NCBI RefSeq assembly: GCF_030272615.1
Contig: NC_081410.1
Coordinates: forward strand, 186,956,119 to 187,016,118
Direction of reading: 5' to 3'
Length of the DNA: 60,000 nucleotides
Source of the DNA: Cryptomeria japonica
Lineage: Eukaryota; Streptophyta; Pinopsida; Cupressales; Cupressaceae
Numbering within the stretch: position 1 is the stretch's first letter; each line of letters starts with the position of its first letter. Both the position numbers and the translations under genes were made by a program. The notes under the pieces were generated by a model. It made no database searches. It was not told the DNA's origin and worked only from the letters and a program-made list of their open reading frames with translations. Positions 45,544 to 58,570 of the stretch are shown one piece after another.

Positions 45544-48256
45544 ATGTCGAACAGGAAGAGGGGTAGGAAACTTGAATATGGGGAAGGCCAGGAGAGGCCA
45601 ACAAAAAGCAGAACGTTGTCTTTGTACTTTGGCATTGGAAAAGATTGTGGTATTGGTGAAAATCAAGAAGGTACATCATCACAAGTACAAGTACAAAATT
45701 TACCACCTGCATCGCATGTTGAAGATGGCAGCGAACCTAATATCTCAGATCAAGATGATCTTGAAGAAGATTATCTGGTAGATACCGAAGTTAGCCAGAA
45801 TGATATAATCGACTTGGGTGATAATTCCATTGATGATAATGCATGGAAGGGGAAAAGAAAAGCCATATCAAAAAATGGTGAACCACAATCAAAAAAGGAT
45901 TGGGAGTGGGATATGTTAGTCAAGAATTTTCAAATTAATTGGGCATCGAAGTATCCATTCATTGAACCAGTGGAGAATCCAATTGAAGGCGAGCCTCCAA
46001 TAGAATGTAGGTGTAAGATTTGCACTTGGAAAAATAAGAAGGAAATTAGGTTGCAGCTAAAATTTGACACCATAGAAAAGCATATGGGTAAAGTTTATGA
46101 AAAACAAATGATAGACGGGGTTGAAAAATCAGTGATAAGATGGAAAACAAAGGATGAATGTAAGTATGTGAGGAATGCCGAAGAGTATTATTTTCATGAG
46201 AAATTATAGACAAAGCCTGTAGAAGTTAAAGGTTCTATTGAAGCTATTTTTGGAAAAGCAATGCAAATAGAACAACTGGGAAAAATTGTTCAGTTAAGTG
46301 TTGTTTTTCATATTTTGAGCAGAGGGCATGCTATGACAGATTTCCCATCAACTAGTGGTTTATTACACTTTTTGAAAATTCCTAACTATCCTAATAGACA
46401 ATCGTCAGTAAATAGTGGATGGGAATGGGCAAGTTGTCTTGCTGAGGTTGAAATAGAAGATGTATAGGAAAAAATAAGAGAGTCAAACTTCATTGCATTT
46501 TCTTTAGATGAAGTTACGATAGTAGACAATACTTCATGGGTATGCATGCATGTTTATACTGTAGAGAATCATACCTGCCAACCTCATCTACTATCTGTTG
46601 CTAAAATGAAGGAGAGTGCAACAGCGGAAAATTTATTTCAACTAGTAAAGAGAAGTTTAATTGAATATGGAGGTATGGATGACATGACAGTAGCCAAAAA
46701 ATTGGTTTGTGTTGGAGCAGATGGAGCTTCAGTAATGCAAGGTCACAGGAATGGTCTTTGTACAAAGATTGAAACTTCATTTGCACCATACATTATTGCA
46801 ATTCACTGCATGGCTCACAGAATGAATCTAGCTTTTGGAATTGTGAGCAAGTTTGCTTTGATTAAAAAAATTGAAATTTTAATCAGAGAGCTCTACTCAC
46901 ACTTATGTTGAAGTCCCAAGCGATTTATGGAATTTCAACACTTTGCTGATGGATTAACTGACGGGAACAAGCTTCTCAAGGATAATGATACCAGATGGAT
47001 CTCTTTGGATGGTCCAGCGCATCGAGTGTTTTCAGAATATCCATCCTTGATTGGACTATTTCACACAACTCGTGACGAATCAGATCAACCGAAATTTCCT
47101 GAACTTCTTGGCAAGTTAAGTAATTTAGAGACACTCTTAACTTTAGCAGCTCTTCTGCCCATGCTAGAGGAAATGAGGAATATTATGAAGGCAGCCCAAA
47201 AAAGAGCTCTGTATATTGCAGAATATGCTACGTTGCGTAAGATGACATGCATGACCCTCGACAATCTCTATCGAAATGAACCAACACTATCTGATGAAAA
47301 ATTTGTTAAGTGGCGATTACTCACAGATTTGAACAATCCTGATAACTTTTTACAAATCGGTGCAGATGAGGAGGTATGTGCCAATGTACAAGGAGTTGAG
47401 ATACCAATGCACTTCTATGCCACGGTTGACCCTGAGGAACCAGGAAAGCGCCCCCAGGAAGAAACTAGCAAGAGTTACAAAGGAAGATTTCGACAAGATT
47501 GTTGAGACTGTAACTACTTCTGTGAAGAAAATTGCATATGATATTTTCTCAGAAATTAGAAGTAGATTCCCTCCTGACAACCTACTCGAAGCCATGTCTA
47601 TTATGTTTCCTTATTATTGGAGCCTCAACAATGCATCTGATTTTCGAACTAAGCTACTGACTTTGATAAAACAATTTTGCATATCCAGAGAATTGAATGG
47701 AGTAACTATAAATGGAATATTAGATGAAACTCATCTTCAAGAGAAATCATCTCATTTTGCATACACTATGAAACAACAATATGCCAAAATGGAGAACCCT
47801 CGCGAAGAGGGATCAGTAACAAGGGTTTGGAAATATATAGCTGAGAATGCATCCTTGCATGATTCAATGCCAGAATATGTGAAGCTTGCTGCTTTATGTC
47901 TTACCATGATATTGAGTTCGGTGGAAGATGAGAGAGTTTTCAGTGCTTTGAGGTACCTAAAATCAAAGCTAAGAAACAAACTAGACAAAAATTTGGAAAA
48001 TTGCTTGAGGCTCTATACATCTAGGTATGATGTCCACACTTTTCCTTACGATAGGGCACTGCAAATCTAGAGGTCCAAATGTGAAAGAAGAGGTTTGGGC
48101 AACACTTCAAACCAAAGTGCCAGTGGGACTAGTGGACCTACTGTTAGCATTGAGATGCAGTTCGACGAAGATATGCAGACTCAGTCTCAAAGTAAAGAAA
48201 CCACATACGAGAATCAAGAAAGCATTGAATTTGATGAGGATGAATGGCAACTGTAA
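45544..48256 (+). pseudogene. hAT-superfamily transposase, decayed
   Basis: Start chosen at the ATG 45544 (MSNRKRGRKLEYGEG, basic). A BED/TTF-like Cys-containing domain follows (CRCKICTWKNKK). RNase H-like catalytic blocks are FSLDEVTIVDNTSW (first Asp), VCVGADGASVMQGHRNG (second Asp) and HCMAHRMNLAF. The C-terminal hAT dimerisation region has LAALCLTMILSSVEDERVFSALR, with the catalytic Glu in the SxxEDERVFS segment. The layout is closest to the ZNF862/KIAA1586-like branch. Breaks: TAG 46207, TAG 46465, TGA 46909, a 1-nt indel in the C run at about 47451, and TAG 48068; the frame finally ends with TAA at 48254-48256. The acidic Gln/Glu tail after 48068 supports the longer end. Not functional as read. 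Confidence 0.88.
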
Positions 48257-49187
48257 GAGATTGGTATTTATTAATCTTATTACTGTATCTCATCATTCAT
48301 ATTACAAAAGCATATTACTTTTTGCAATTAGAATTTAATATTGATTTGTAATTTTATTTTTCAACTTTCTATTTCCAGATTTAAAATAGCATAATAAAAA
48401 AAAACCATAATGTGTTTATTGATACAGAGATGTTTATTATTTATTTATACATGTTTGAGTCTCAAATCTGTGTGATATATTTCAGAACCATATGATAAAT
48501 TTCATTCAATAGTAATACACATGTCGAGAACTTAGATTTTCATTAATTCTTTCAAAATATAGCCATATGATACAATTCATTCAATAGTAAGACACCAATC
48601 TGTGTGATTCTACATGCCAATTGCAAAAGTGAATACAAAGTTTCAGAACCCTTTGCAAAATTGCAAATGACCCTAAATTCCCTTTTATAGAAACAAGGGA
48701 GCAACAACAGCTTCAGGTCAAATTGCAAGTTTGCAACATGTGAACACTGAACATCAAAATCACAAACTCAGCACATATTTATATGGCCATCACATGCCGC
48801 ATTAGCAATTTAACATCTGCTACATGTTTGATGTCTCTTGTTCAAAAAACAGAGTTCAAAATTAAATATTAATTCACGCCATGAGTAATGACAAATTAAA
48901 CATAGATAATAGCTATAACAGTGCCTAAAACCTACTAATCAGAAATAGAGAAATGCATAAATGTTAAAGCAAGGGAGAATTTGAGAATACAAATTTACTA
49001 GCTGAAGTTTTGCACTATGCATCATAGATTCATAGGCTGGATTAGCAAAATAGCAATAGCGAGTGCTATTTTTTTCCTATTCACAAATTAGATTCATAGG
49101 CTGGATTAGCAAAATAGCAAACAGGAAAAAAAAAAACCTTGAAATTAAGAATAAAAGAAGAAAATTGTGCAATACATTCTATGATTC
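48257..49187. other. no gene recognised
   Basis: AT-rich spacer between two pseudogenes. A direct repeat (gattcataggctggattagcaaaatagcaa) occurs at about 49028 and 49090. Nothing else seen. Confidence 0.5.
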
Positions 49188-52100
49188 TTAAGAATTTTGT
49201 GCCAGTTTTTGTAGGGTGCTCCACTCTTCGTCTGATGGAAGGTCAATATTTTGTAAACTATGGAAAGTCAACTCCAACTTCATCAACATTCCATATTTAG
49301 AAGATTTACTTGACATCACTGTTTCATCCAATAGCAAATTTAGAGTTGTAAATGGTTGGATGAATTCCAGAAAGCTTTTGGGAGTTGTGTCCTTTGGAAG
49401 CAAGTCTAAATCAGACTTCATTCTTTTCTCCATGATTTTTTTGTAAGCTTCTTCTCCAATGAATTTATTTTCTATGTCAACAAGCTTAGGCAAACCAAGT
49501 TTAATCAAATTATTTTTCTTTTCTTGCAGCTTCATTATCTTTTTTCCACAACTGTCCATAACTTCTGATGTTTCCCTTAGCTTCTGGCATTTTTGAATGA
49601 TAGATGATGTCTTAACTGTGGCATCAATGCAACTCTTAATTTCCTTGGATGCCAAGTAGCTGTCACTAGAACTGTAGACTACTTTCAAAATCTTTTTTGC
49701 CATTTCCTCTTTTGAATAAACATGTGTGCTCTTCTCATAGTGCCCATTGATTTTTAAAAAAAATTGTCTCATACTTTCAGTCAATTGAAACCATTCACAC
49801 AAATTCTCACTCCTCTGCATTATTTGCCACCAAATGTTTTCTTGTATATACTTCATTGTATTTTTCATATTATCTTTGAGTCTATCATCCAAAGTTTTTA
49901 TTTTATCATTTGCATTGTGCAGGTCTTCTTTCATTTGTGCACATTTTTTTCTTTCTTCCTCTACTTCCTCTTGCAAATGTTTTTCTTTTTCCTTCCCATG
50001 ATCCAATAGGTCCTATAATTTTTTCATTTCGGCGGCAACAGACTCATAACTTTTGTATAATTTTTGAAAACTAACTTTTTCCTCAACAATTTTATTATTG
50101 CTTTTAGCCAGTTTTTGTGTCAGGTCCTTCAATTCTACATCCTTCTTGTTCTGCTCTGCAATTTCTATTGCAGAGCCCAAATTTTTTATCCTTTTCTGTA
50201 ATTCATTGCACTTGCTATCTGCTGCTTTCCTCCTTGATTTCTTGTTTTCCAGGTCTGCCTGTAACTTTTCTATTTGTTTCTCCAGTTTATTTTTTTCTCT
50301 CTCCACCTTTATTAGTGAAGTGTAGACCACTTCGTTAGTCCTTTTTGACACACTAATTTTGTCCACATTATGTACTTTGGAGAAATCCATTTGGAGGGTG
50401 CTAACTTGAAATTGAGAGGGATCTATCTAATTGTGTGGTGAATTTTTATCTTTAGATGGGCCCGGGGGCATAACCATGAACTCCATCATATCTTTATGTG
50501 GGTCATATGTTGGACATACCCTATTCCTTGCAGGCTATTCGTTTACAACTTCAGATATGGAATTCCTATGAAATGCTTTCTTTTTTTCTTTATTTGCTTT
50601 TGTCGTGTGTTCAAATTTTTCATAGTAATCATGAAATTGAAAATCTGGAGTTGCTAAAGCAATTGAATGTTTGAAAAGTGACATAGGAATACCATAGGCT
50701 CCAATTCCACTTATTCTTGTGGTTTTAACTAATGCTTGACCAGGATTAGGATTACCAACAATAGTTCCTGATGTTGTCCCACTCCCACTGACACTTTCAT
50801 GTGTAGTTTTCATAGTCTTTTGAGGTGTGTGATCTGAAGCTGCAAATGATTGATTTGTAGTGTCAGTGGCACTTGATATAGGATTCTCAATAGTATGAGA
50901 TTGAGTATCTACCTCTAGTGGCCTCTTGTGAGAGATATTTTGTTGTTGCCCTTGGCCAACACCAATCACAACAGCACTTGACTAAACAATAATAGGAATA
51001 CTATCCCTAGATTCCCCACCAGTGGCAATGGCACTTAATTCACCACCAATGGGAATACCATGATGTGGTGGTGGTTGTGGATTTGAACCAGAAACAAATG
51101 TAGGTGGACCTTGAGGGCAATGAGTAGTACCTATCCTTGATGAATCTAAAGAATCAAGTCCAATGACTGGTCTATAAGGACCTTTTGATTTTGACCCTGA
51201 TGGATATTGTACCTGAAGTGGATACCAAATGCCCTCTCCCATGGGACCTAGACCACCACCTTCAAATCCCTTTTTTTCCACAATGCTTGACCCTTTGATA
51301 AATTTCTCTTTCATTGCCTCATTGGCTGCACCTAATATTTTAGGGACTTTAGTAGTTGTTTGAGTGGGCTCAACCTCAGGCTCATACTGATCAACATCTT
51401 CACTCCTGTCATATGATGTTGTGGGATGCTCCATATTCCACAATTTGCTAAACTCTTCATCCTCGTCGATGCTATCAAATTCTGCACTTGTCTTTGGTTC
51501 ACCGAGATTCCTCCTCATAGTCCAAAAATCATTTATTTTGGTTTGAGTCTAGTAATTCTCTTTACATTCGTGCAGAATTGATTTGGGAATAGTTTTCTTA
51601 GATGGATTAGCAGATTTTATGTAGAAATTGTAGGACCTCCTATTTTGGATGTCGTGGCCCTCCATAATTTGTGATGAAATTTCTTCTGTTGAAATGTTAT
51701 TGTCAGCTGTGATTTTCTCCATCTCTTTTTGAACCTCATCCTAGAAGTCCTTGTTTCTAAGCTTTTCTAGCAATGGTTTACTTTCATGTTGACATAACGC
51801 TGAAGAGTTCCCATTTTTCTTAAGCCTTGCTTGAACTACACCAATTGGATCATATTGCCAGAGCCCCTCGTCACCAAAGTTAAAAACTGTCAAGAAATCA
51901 TGTGCCACAATGAATGCTTTTCTCTCAAATGTGAACCCTCCACATGAGAAAGGCAAGGAAGGAAATATGCTCTTCTTTTGCTGACCATGGAAGTGCCTAT
52001 CTATGCTCTCCAATTGCCGTACATACTCTAATGCAAATACCCTCTCTGTCACATGTATTGGAAGTCTGTATGGTTTTACTACTGATCCGAAAAACCTTAA

Positions 52101-53219
52101 CATGGTGAATTATTCCATGAAGATCCAGTCAGCCAATTCTATTTGACTTCTGAGTTAATGCAATCTCTACAAGACATAGGCAACCTAGGCATTGGAGTGC
52201 TTGTAATTTCATTATACATTGGTGCCAAAAAGAAGTCTACAAAATGGTTGTAGTTCTTTCTGTTATCATGCATCCTTATCTTTGGGCTCCAATCATATAT
52301 TGGACAGTCTGTTCTCTTCCCAGTCTTCTCATCAATCTTATAGCTCACAATTTGAAGCTTGTTGGTCTCAAATATTGCATGATACTTGGATAGAAGGAGA
52401 TAGAACAAGTAGGATGAGAACCTAAATGTCTTACAGGAACCTTTTTTGATCATAAGTAATTGTTTTTGCATGGATTTTACAATGTGATCAATAAAATTAT
52501 CTTACTGGCTGACTTGCACAATGGATATTATAAATCATTTCAAGAAGGCTTGCACCCACTTCCCTATCATTTTCCAATCCCAAGCAAAATGAAAGCAAGG
52601 AAATAGTATCCTCAACCCATGGAACAAAAATTTTAGAATCATAAGGAGGCTTATGATTCTGCTCCAACACAATACCAGTACCAATCTTTATTAGACCTTT
52701 GATAAATGAATCTCTGCAACTTGGATCAAGACTCTCATAATTCCTTGCCAGCATTTCAAGGTCAATTTGGACATTTGAATTTTGGGCTTCAAATCCTAGG
52801 TTCAACAAACGAGAAAATTCTCCCTTGTTTATGGATATAATTTCCTCTTTTGTATTTTTATTGACAATTGCTTTTTTATCTTCATCATAATTTTTGGTGC
52901 AGACCATGACAAAATCAGGGCAAGGGAATACTTCAGGTAACACCATGCTTCCCAATCCAACATCCCACAATGCGATTTTATTTGTTTTTTGTTGTAACAT
53001 TGGGTTGAAAATAGTAAATTTTGCCCTGGATGCATCTGCCGCCTTACTAGACAATTTATATCTAATATCTATGATACGCTTTTCACCATGGATAGCAAGG
53101 TCATAAATATCATGGTATTCATCAGTGAAACCTAGTGTTTTAACCAGTTCGGTTAGGTTAAGGTACATTTTGTTTTTCACTTGGCTTCTTGTTGAGCTAC
53201 TGCTTCCCATTTTCAACAT
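49188..53219 (-). pseudogene. unknown gene, about 1340 codons, with six in-frame TAG stops
   Basis: Unrecognised. Reads on the minus strand from the ATG at 53217-53219 or the MGSSSSTRSQ start at 53210, down to a TAA at 49188. One frame is used almost throughout. Exceptions are one shift near 52.5 kb and its reversal near 52.14 kb; the frame 52471-52139 is part of the same protein. In-frame stops are TAG at 51741, 51549, 50982, 50535, 50427 and 50013, and one TAA at 52110. Parts: an N-terminal helical region (LTELVKTLGFTDEYHD), a hydrophobic segment (FRFSSYLFYLLLSKYH), a Gly/Pro/Ser-rich linker (about 51.5-50.6 kb), and a C-terminal coiled coil (about 50.39-49.9 kb). No transposase motif. Possibly an accessory gene of a retroelement. 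Confidence 0.6.
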
Positions 53220-53756
53220 CACTATTATTGTTAATAATTCAAAATAATGCTAGGCAGCTAGATAAAAACCTGAAAATGCTAACCCTCAAATTGGACCACG
53301 AGATTACCAAAAACAAAAAAGGTGGGATGTAGGTGTTCTAGATTTTACCTAGAAATTGGAATTTCTATTTCACTAGATTGGTGTAGACAGTCTCTGTTGC
53401 AACTTGCATTCCTCAATCTAGTAGTTGTTTCTGAATCTCCCTCAATTTACAGGTTTATCCGAGAAATGAAAGACGATTATGATTTACGAGTCTCTTATTT
53501 TGAAAACTCTAAAAAGTAGAAAAGTAAAACCTAAAGGGCAAAATATCAAGAATCATGTTGTAATTTTATTAATTACTATTAATAACTATTCGATGCCGAA
53601 GGACAAAACATTCATTACTTCAGTATAAATTCCGAGGACATTAAGAATCATGTTGTAATTTTATTAATTATTATTAATTATTCGATGTTGAAGGACAAAA
53701 CATTCAATACTTCAGTATAAATTCTGAATTTCTGAGGACATTAAATGTAATACGTT
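53220..53756. other. no gene recognised; short direct repeat
   Basis: A block around cattcattacttcagtataaattc and its partner (about 53545-53745) is duplicated. Nothing coding. Confidence 0.5.
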
Positions 53757-55090
53757 CAATTCCGGGTGAAGTTCTCCCAAATGTGTTCACTTCCACATTC
53801 GAGCCAAAATCCACCCTAAGCCATTGATCTTTTCTCATCCAACGGACAAGGGACCAAGGTACCTGTTGTGACTTTACAAGTGTGTTTTTTAAGTCTGTTT
53901 AATAATTTTAAACTTCTATCTGAAAAAGTGCTTTACAGACTCACTTATATTTAATTAAATTTAAAATGTTTCAATTCCGGGCGACGTTCTCCCAAATGTG
54001 TCCACTTCCCACATTCGGGCCAAAATCCACCCTAAGTCGTTGATCTTTGCTCATCCAATGGATGATGGTACCTATTGTCAGTTGTCATGGGTCCCATCAC
54101 TTCTGCTAGTTTTCTGGCATGGCACCATACTCGTGTCACTTTTTCAGTTTGATTTTTAGTCTATTTAATCATTTTAAACCTCCGCCTGAAAAAAAGCTTT
54201 ACAGACTTAATTGTATTTAATTACATTTAAAATGTCCAATTCCAGGCGAAGTTCTCCCAAATGTGTTCACTTCCCACATTTGGGCCGAAATCCACCCTAT
54301 CCATTGATCTTTGTTCATCCAACGGTTACAGGTCGATGGTACCTGTTTTAAGATGTAGTGGGTCCTATGACTTCTGCCATTTTTCTGGCACGTCACCATA
54401 CTCGTGTCACTTTTCCAGTTTGATTTTTAGTCTATTTAATCATTTTAAAATTTCACCCGAAAAAGAGATTTTTAGACTTAATTATATTTAATTAAATTTA
54501 AAATGTCCAATTCTGGGCGAAGTTCTCAGAAAGGTGTTCGCTTCCCACATTTGGGCCGAAATCCACCCTAGCCGTTGATCTTTGTTCATCCAACGGTCGA
54601 TGGTACCTATTTTAAGATGTAGTGGGTCCCATGACTTCTGCCATTTTTCTGGCACATCACCATACTCGTGTCACTTTTCCGGTTTGATTTTTAGTCTATT
54701 TAATCATTTTAAAATTCCGCCCAAAAAAGAGATTTTTAAAATTAATTATATTTAATTAAATTTAAAATGTCCAATTCCAAGCGAAGTTCTCAGAAAGGTG
54801 TTCGCTTCCCACATTTAGGCCGAAATCCACCCTAGCCATTGATCTTTGTTCATCCAACAGTCAATGGTACCTATTTTTCGATGAAGTGGGTCCCAGGACT
54901 TCTGCCATTTTTTCTGGCACGTCACCATACTCGTGTTACTTTTCTGGTCTGTTTTTAAAGTCTACTAAATCATTTTAAAATTCCGCCTGAAAAAAAGATT
55001 TATAGTCTATAGAGTCATAGACTATAAGTATAGACTTTCACTTAATTCTATTTAATTAAATTTAAAATGTTCAATTCCGGGCATTGGGCA
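53757..55090. repeat. about 265-bp satellite, five copies plus a partial one
   Basis: Units start with caattccgggcgaagttctc at about 53757, 53970, 54233, 54505, 54768 and a partial at 55069. They carry an inverted repeat GTTGATC...ATCCAACGG and a ggcac(g/a)tcaccatactcgtgt block. A diverged copy is seen at about 57985-58110. Confidence 0.85.
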
Positions 55091-55720
55091 ATAGTTTGAG
55101 ATAACTATTAAAAATAATGTTAATATTATTTGTAAAAATTTTAAATTCAAAAATAGTATTAAACATGAAACTTAGTTTCTAGAATAAAACAAATAACTAA
55201 ATAAAAATATAAATTTTGATATGCAATTTGAAAGGTAAAAGTTTAATATTACAAAGAAAACATTCAATATTAAATCTAAAATATTAATTTAATGTTTAAC
55301 AAAATTCTTTGAAAATATGTTTAGGATATATCATTTTCAAAAATAGTTTAAAAATATATATAAAATTTCAACATAAATTTAGTCTATTAATTTAAAAAAA
55401 TGTGCAACTGCAGTCCTCAACCTGTTAAGGTGAGAAAATTTGGAAAGTACAAATACCAAGGTGGTGATTAATTGTTGCACAAGGAGTTGTCTGCGGCATG
55501 CCGCACGAAAGGAGGAAGGGGAGGATGGCAAGAAATCTTTTTCCCTATCTCATGGCATTAATGTCTTATTGTGCACATTCATTACCCGACCTATAAGAGT
55601 TAAGACAGAGGCAGATTTTTTTACCTTTTCATCTGTGTACAACTTTTTGCTTTGAAGCAGCTGCAAGTGCAGAACAAATTTGTAGTTCGTAGTTCGTAGA
55701 ATCATACCTTCTGTAAGACA
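55091..55720. other. AT-rich spacer, no gene
   Basis: Mostly A/T to about 55400, then mixed sequence. No recognisable domain. Confidence 0.5.
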
Positions 55721-56388
55721 ATGGAGGCCAATTTCACACTTCAAATAGACCAGAAGTTGGTGCCCTTTTTGGGCAAAGTATCTAATAAACAAATGCAAGG
55801 ACTATTAAGGTTTAAGGAGGAGAAGTTGTGGGCGACAGCTCGATTGATGATCGAACTAACATGGAGGTTTACTCTCTGATTATGGCATGGGCCTGTGAAT
55901 TCGAACCGGAGCTGGAAAAGGTAAAACTCACATTGGTCAAATTGATTGATGGGGAGTTTTTGATTAACCTGGATTCAATCTTGAAGTGGGTGGTGTCGGG
56001 AGTTGGCATTCGAATTATGGAAGGGGACAACTAGGAGGAATTGCTTCCTTTTATTCGTGGCCCAGAGGATGAAATCAAATACCAGTGCCGTGAACGAGTC
56101 CGAGTGGGGTGGGAAGCAAAGAAACTCTTTGTTAAATTAATGAGGGTGGATGAAGTCCTGAATGCTTTTCATGTGGTGGCAAGGATGGAGGTTGGTAGGG
56201 CATTAAGAGATAGGGCTAAAGAAGGAAGGGCCATATAGCTACTGGAAAGCTTGGAGGGCGACCCCGACTTCGGGTTCCTAAACTGCATTCCAAAAATGAA
56301 AGCTAAAGCGGCAAAAGGGAAAGCCAAAGCATCAACCTCTGAGGAGGGAAGGGATTGGGAGGACCAGGGGGATAGTGAGACTAAGTGA
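55721..56388 (+). pseudogene. unknown gene, about 220 codons, broken
   Basis: Starts at the ATG 55721 (MEANFTLQIDQKLV). A shift near 55860 leads into a frame that runs to the TGA at 56386-56388 with two TAG stops (56032 and 56236). The protein is helical and charged (FKEEKLWATARLMIEL, EDEIKYQCRERVRVGWEAKKLF) with a Lys/Ala-rich C-terminus (MKAKAAKGKAKAS). No family recognised. It faces the gene at 56990-57617 tail to tail. Confidence 0.5.
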
Positions 56389-56989
56389 GTGGCCTATCAG
56401 CAATGAACTAGTTTTTTTGTCTGCTTGCTATAAGTTGTGGACAAATTTTGTATCTTGAAATGTTTCAATTAATTGAATGAAAAAACCTTGACCGATAAAC
56501 TTTTGTATCTTGCAACTTTTAAAATTTTGTATTTTGAATGACTATATAGTAATTGTATATATTTATAAAATTATAATCAACCATAATCAATGTACAAATA
56601 ATTAATGGAACGAATTGAATTTTTTTTTTATAGCATTACATAAAAAGATCACAGTATTAAATTTATTTCCATTGTTTAACAAATAATTGAAATAACGTAG
56701 CTCATATACAAAAAGCATTTGAAAGAAATTAATTAATAAAAATGAAATAGAATTATAGAAAGCATTTTTATATCCATAAGAATGTAAGGGGCATAGTGAA
56801 ACAAACTGGAATTTGAAAAATTATCATTAAATTATATATGCTTTTGAAATTTACAATTTTTTCGTCAGAGACATGAGTCCCCCCAAAACTTAAAAGCCAA
56901 AATGAGTGAGCCTCTGGCACTCAGCCTGTTAGGGTTCAAGGACATAGGAAAAAAAAACTACAGGTAGTGGAATTGTTTACAATTTTTCC
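56389..56989. other. spacer between convergent pseudogenes
   Basis: AT-rich, no coding signal seen on either strand. Confidence 0.5.
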
Positions 56990-57617
56990 CTATGAATCTG
57001 GCCCTCCTTCCATGTAGAATTCTTCAGACAACATAAGTTGAGAGAATTCTTCAAGCCACATGTAGTTTGGAAAGTCATCTAGGAGGAATCATTTCTGGAG
57101 GAAGTCCCTGCCAATCTGCACCCATTTTCTGTGACGCGTCAGCTGCTCCACATTCAGGTTTAGGAGAAACAGTTGCCTGGCCACTGGCAGTGTTTGGTCA
57201 GGGAGGAGAAGCTTGGATACATCACTCGCCCAAGGGATCCCCACCCCTACTTTTGCAAGAATGACAAGAGTAATGTTGTCTCTGAGGAAGTCTTCCTTAA
57301 AAAACTTCCTAAATAGCATCAGCATATCCACCTTGTCTCCTCCCAAGTCCAGAAGAGATGCTAAGAAGCGGGATGTAAGGTCTGTGTTAACACGGTACCT
57401 ATTTTCGTTTCGTAGAAATTATCTGCCCAACACCATCCAATAACACGAACCTATTTTCGTTTCATAGAAATTATCTACCCAACACCATCCGCACAGCTTC
57501 ATTGGTGAACAACCCAACCTCTTTGCAGACTGATTGGAGGGTTGGGTCTCTAACGGAGCCTAGAAAGGCCCTCTGGTCCTCTGCAAAAATGCTTCTCAAG
57601 CAGATGGGAGTGTCCAT
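56990..57617 (-). pseudogene. unknown gene, about 200 codons, with 52-bp duplication
   Basis: Minus strand from the ATG at 57617 (MDTPICLRSIFAEDQRAF) to a TAG at 56990. A 52-bp tandem duplication (57398 and 57450) shifts the frame, and each copy has a TAA. Downstream the frame (LLDLGGDKVDMLMLF, GIPWASDVSKLLLPD) continues through a TGA at about 57089 to GGPDS. No domain recognised. Convergent with the previous gene, and of similar size, but I see no clear sequence similarity between the two. Confidence 0.5.
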
Positions 57618-58282
57618 CTTGAGAAAATAGATTAACAAATTAAACAACCTGAGCAGTGAGCCTATAAACCTAAAATACCATGAGCTCTGACGATTTATCT
57701 ACTAAATGGCAAAGGCTAATTGAAGATGAAAGAAGTAGAGATCGTATATAAATTTTTGAAGCTCTTGATTGTAATAATTACTTCTTTAACAGTATTAACT
57801 GCTATAAATTTTTTTAAATCTTTTGTATCTCTGCAAATCTTCCCATAAATGCACGTGTGCGAAATTGGAAAGTATCACATTGGAAGTCGTGGGGATAGAG
57901 TGGATTGCTGTAAGTGAAAAGATATATATTAAATGAATGAAATTATCGATCGTGATTCATGACATTTGATACGTGTCTATTGAATCCAATTCCATTCCGG
58001 GCACTTTCTGGTGAGCTATGTTCTCTTCAAAAAATTGGGCCGAAATAAAAATTCAACCATTGATATACGATCATCGAACGGTTTAAAATCATTGATAGAT
58101 TTTAGGTATGTGTCACCCTTTACGTGTCAAAGAGGCCGCGCTTATTGATACATCGTGCAGAGTCCGGACTCAATGTATTATGTGATGTGATGTACTGATG
58201 TGATGTGATGTGCCTTGTCTATTAATGCCAATGAATTTATGAAATCACCAATGAATTATATATTATACCATAAATAACAAAA
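57618..58282. other. no gene; diverged satellite copy
   Basis: A diverged unit of the 53.8-55.1 kb satellite lies at about 57985-58110 (caattccattccgggcac...attgggccgaaat...accattgatatacgatcatcgaacgg). A gatgt microsatellite is at about 58180-58212. Otherwise nothing. Confidence 0.5.
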
Positions 58283-58570
58283 TATTCGCCAAAACATTTA
58301 AATAATTTTCAAGCAGTGGATAAAAATTGCTAATACATTTAAATAATTTTTCCTTCGGAGTAAAAATTTTTTCTCATACAATTATATATTTGTTCCTTTT
58401 TAACAATAATTATTCGCCTCCCACAATAAATATTTTCCCCATAGAACAAGGTATTATTCGCCAGAAATTTGTGGCATTTTCGCACACTAGAAAAAAATTT
58501 GCCAATACAAAATAATTTTTTCGTCATCTAAATTTTTTTTTTTGCCATCGATATGAAAATTTCCCCCCGA
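58283..58570. repeat. second cluster of TTCGCC/TTGCC motifs
   Basis: attcgccaaa (58283), attcgcctcc (58412), attcgccagaa (58457), ttttcgcac, and tttgccaat (58499) in very AT-rich DNA. Resembles the cluster at 44.9-45.3 kb, in the same orientation. Confidence 0.4.
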
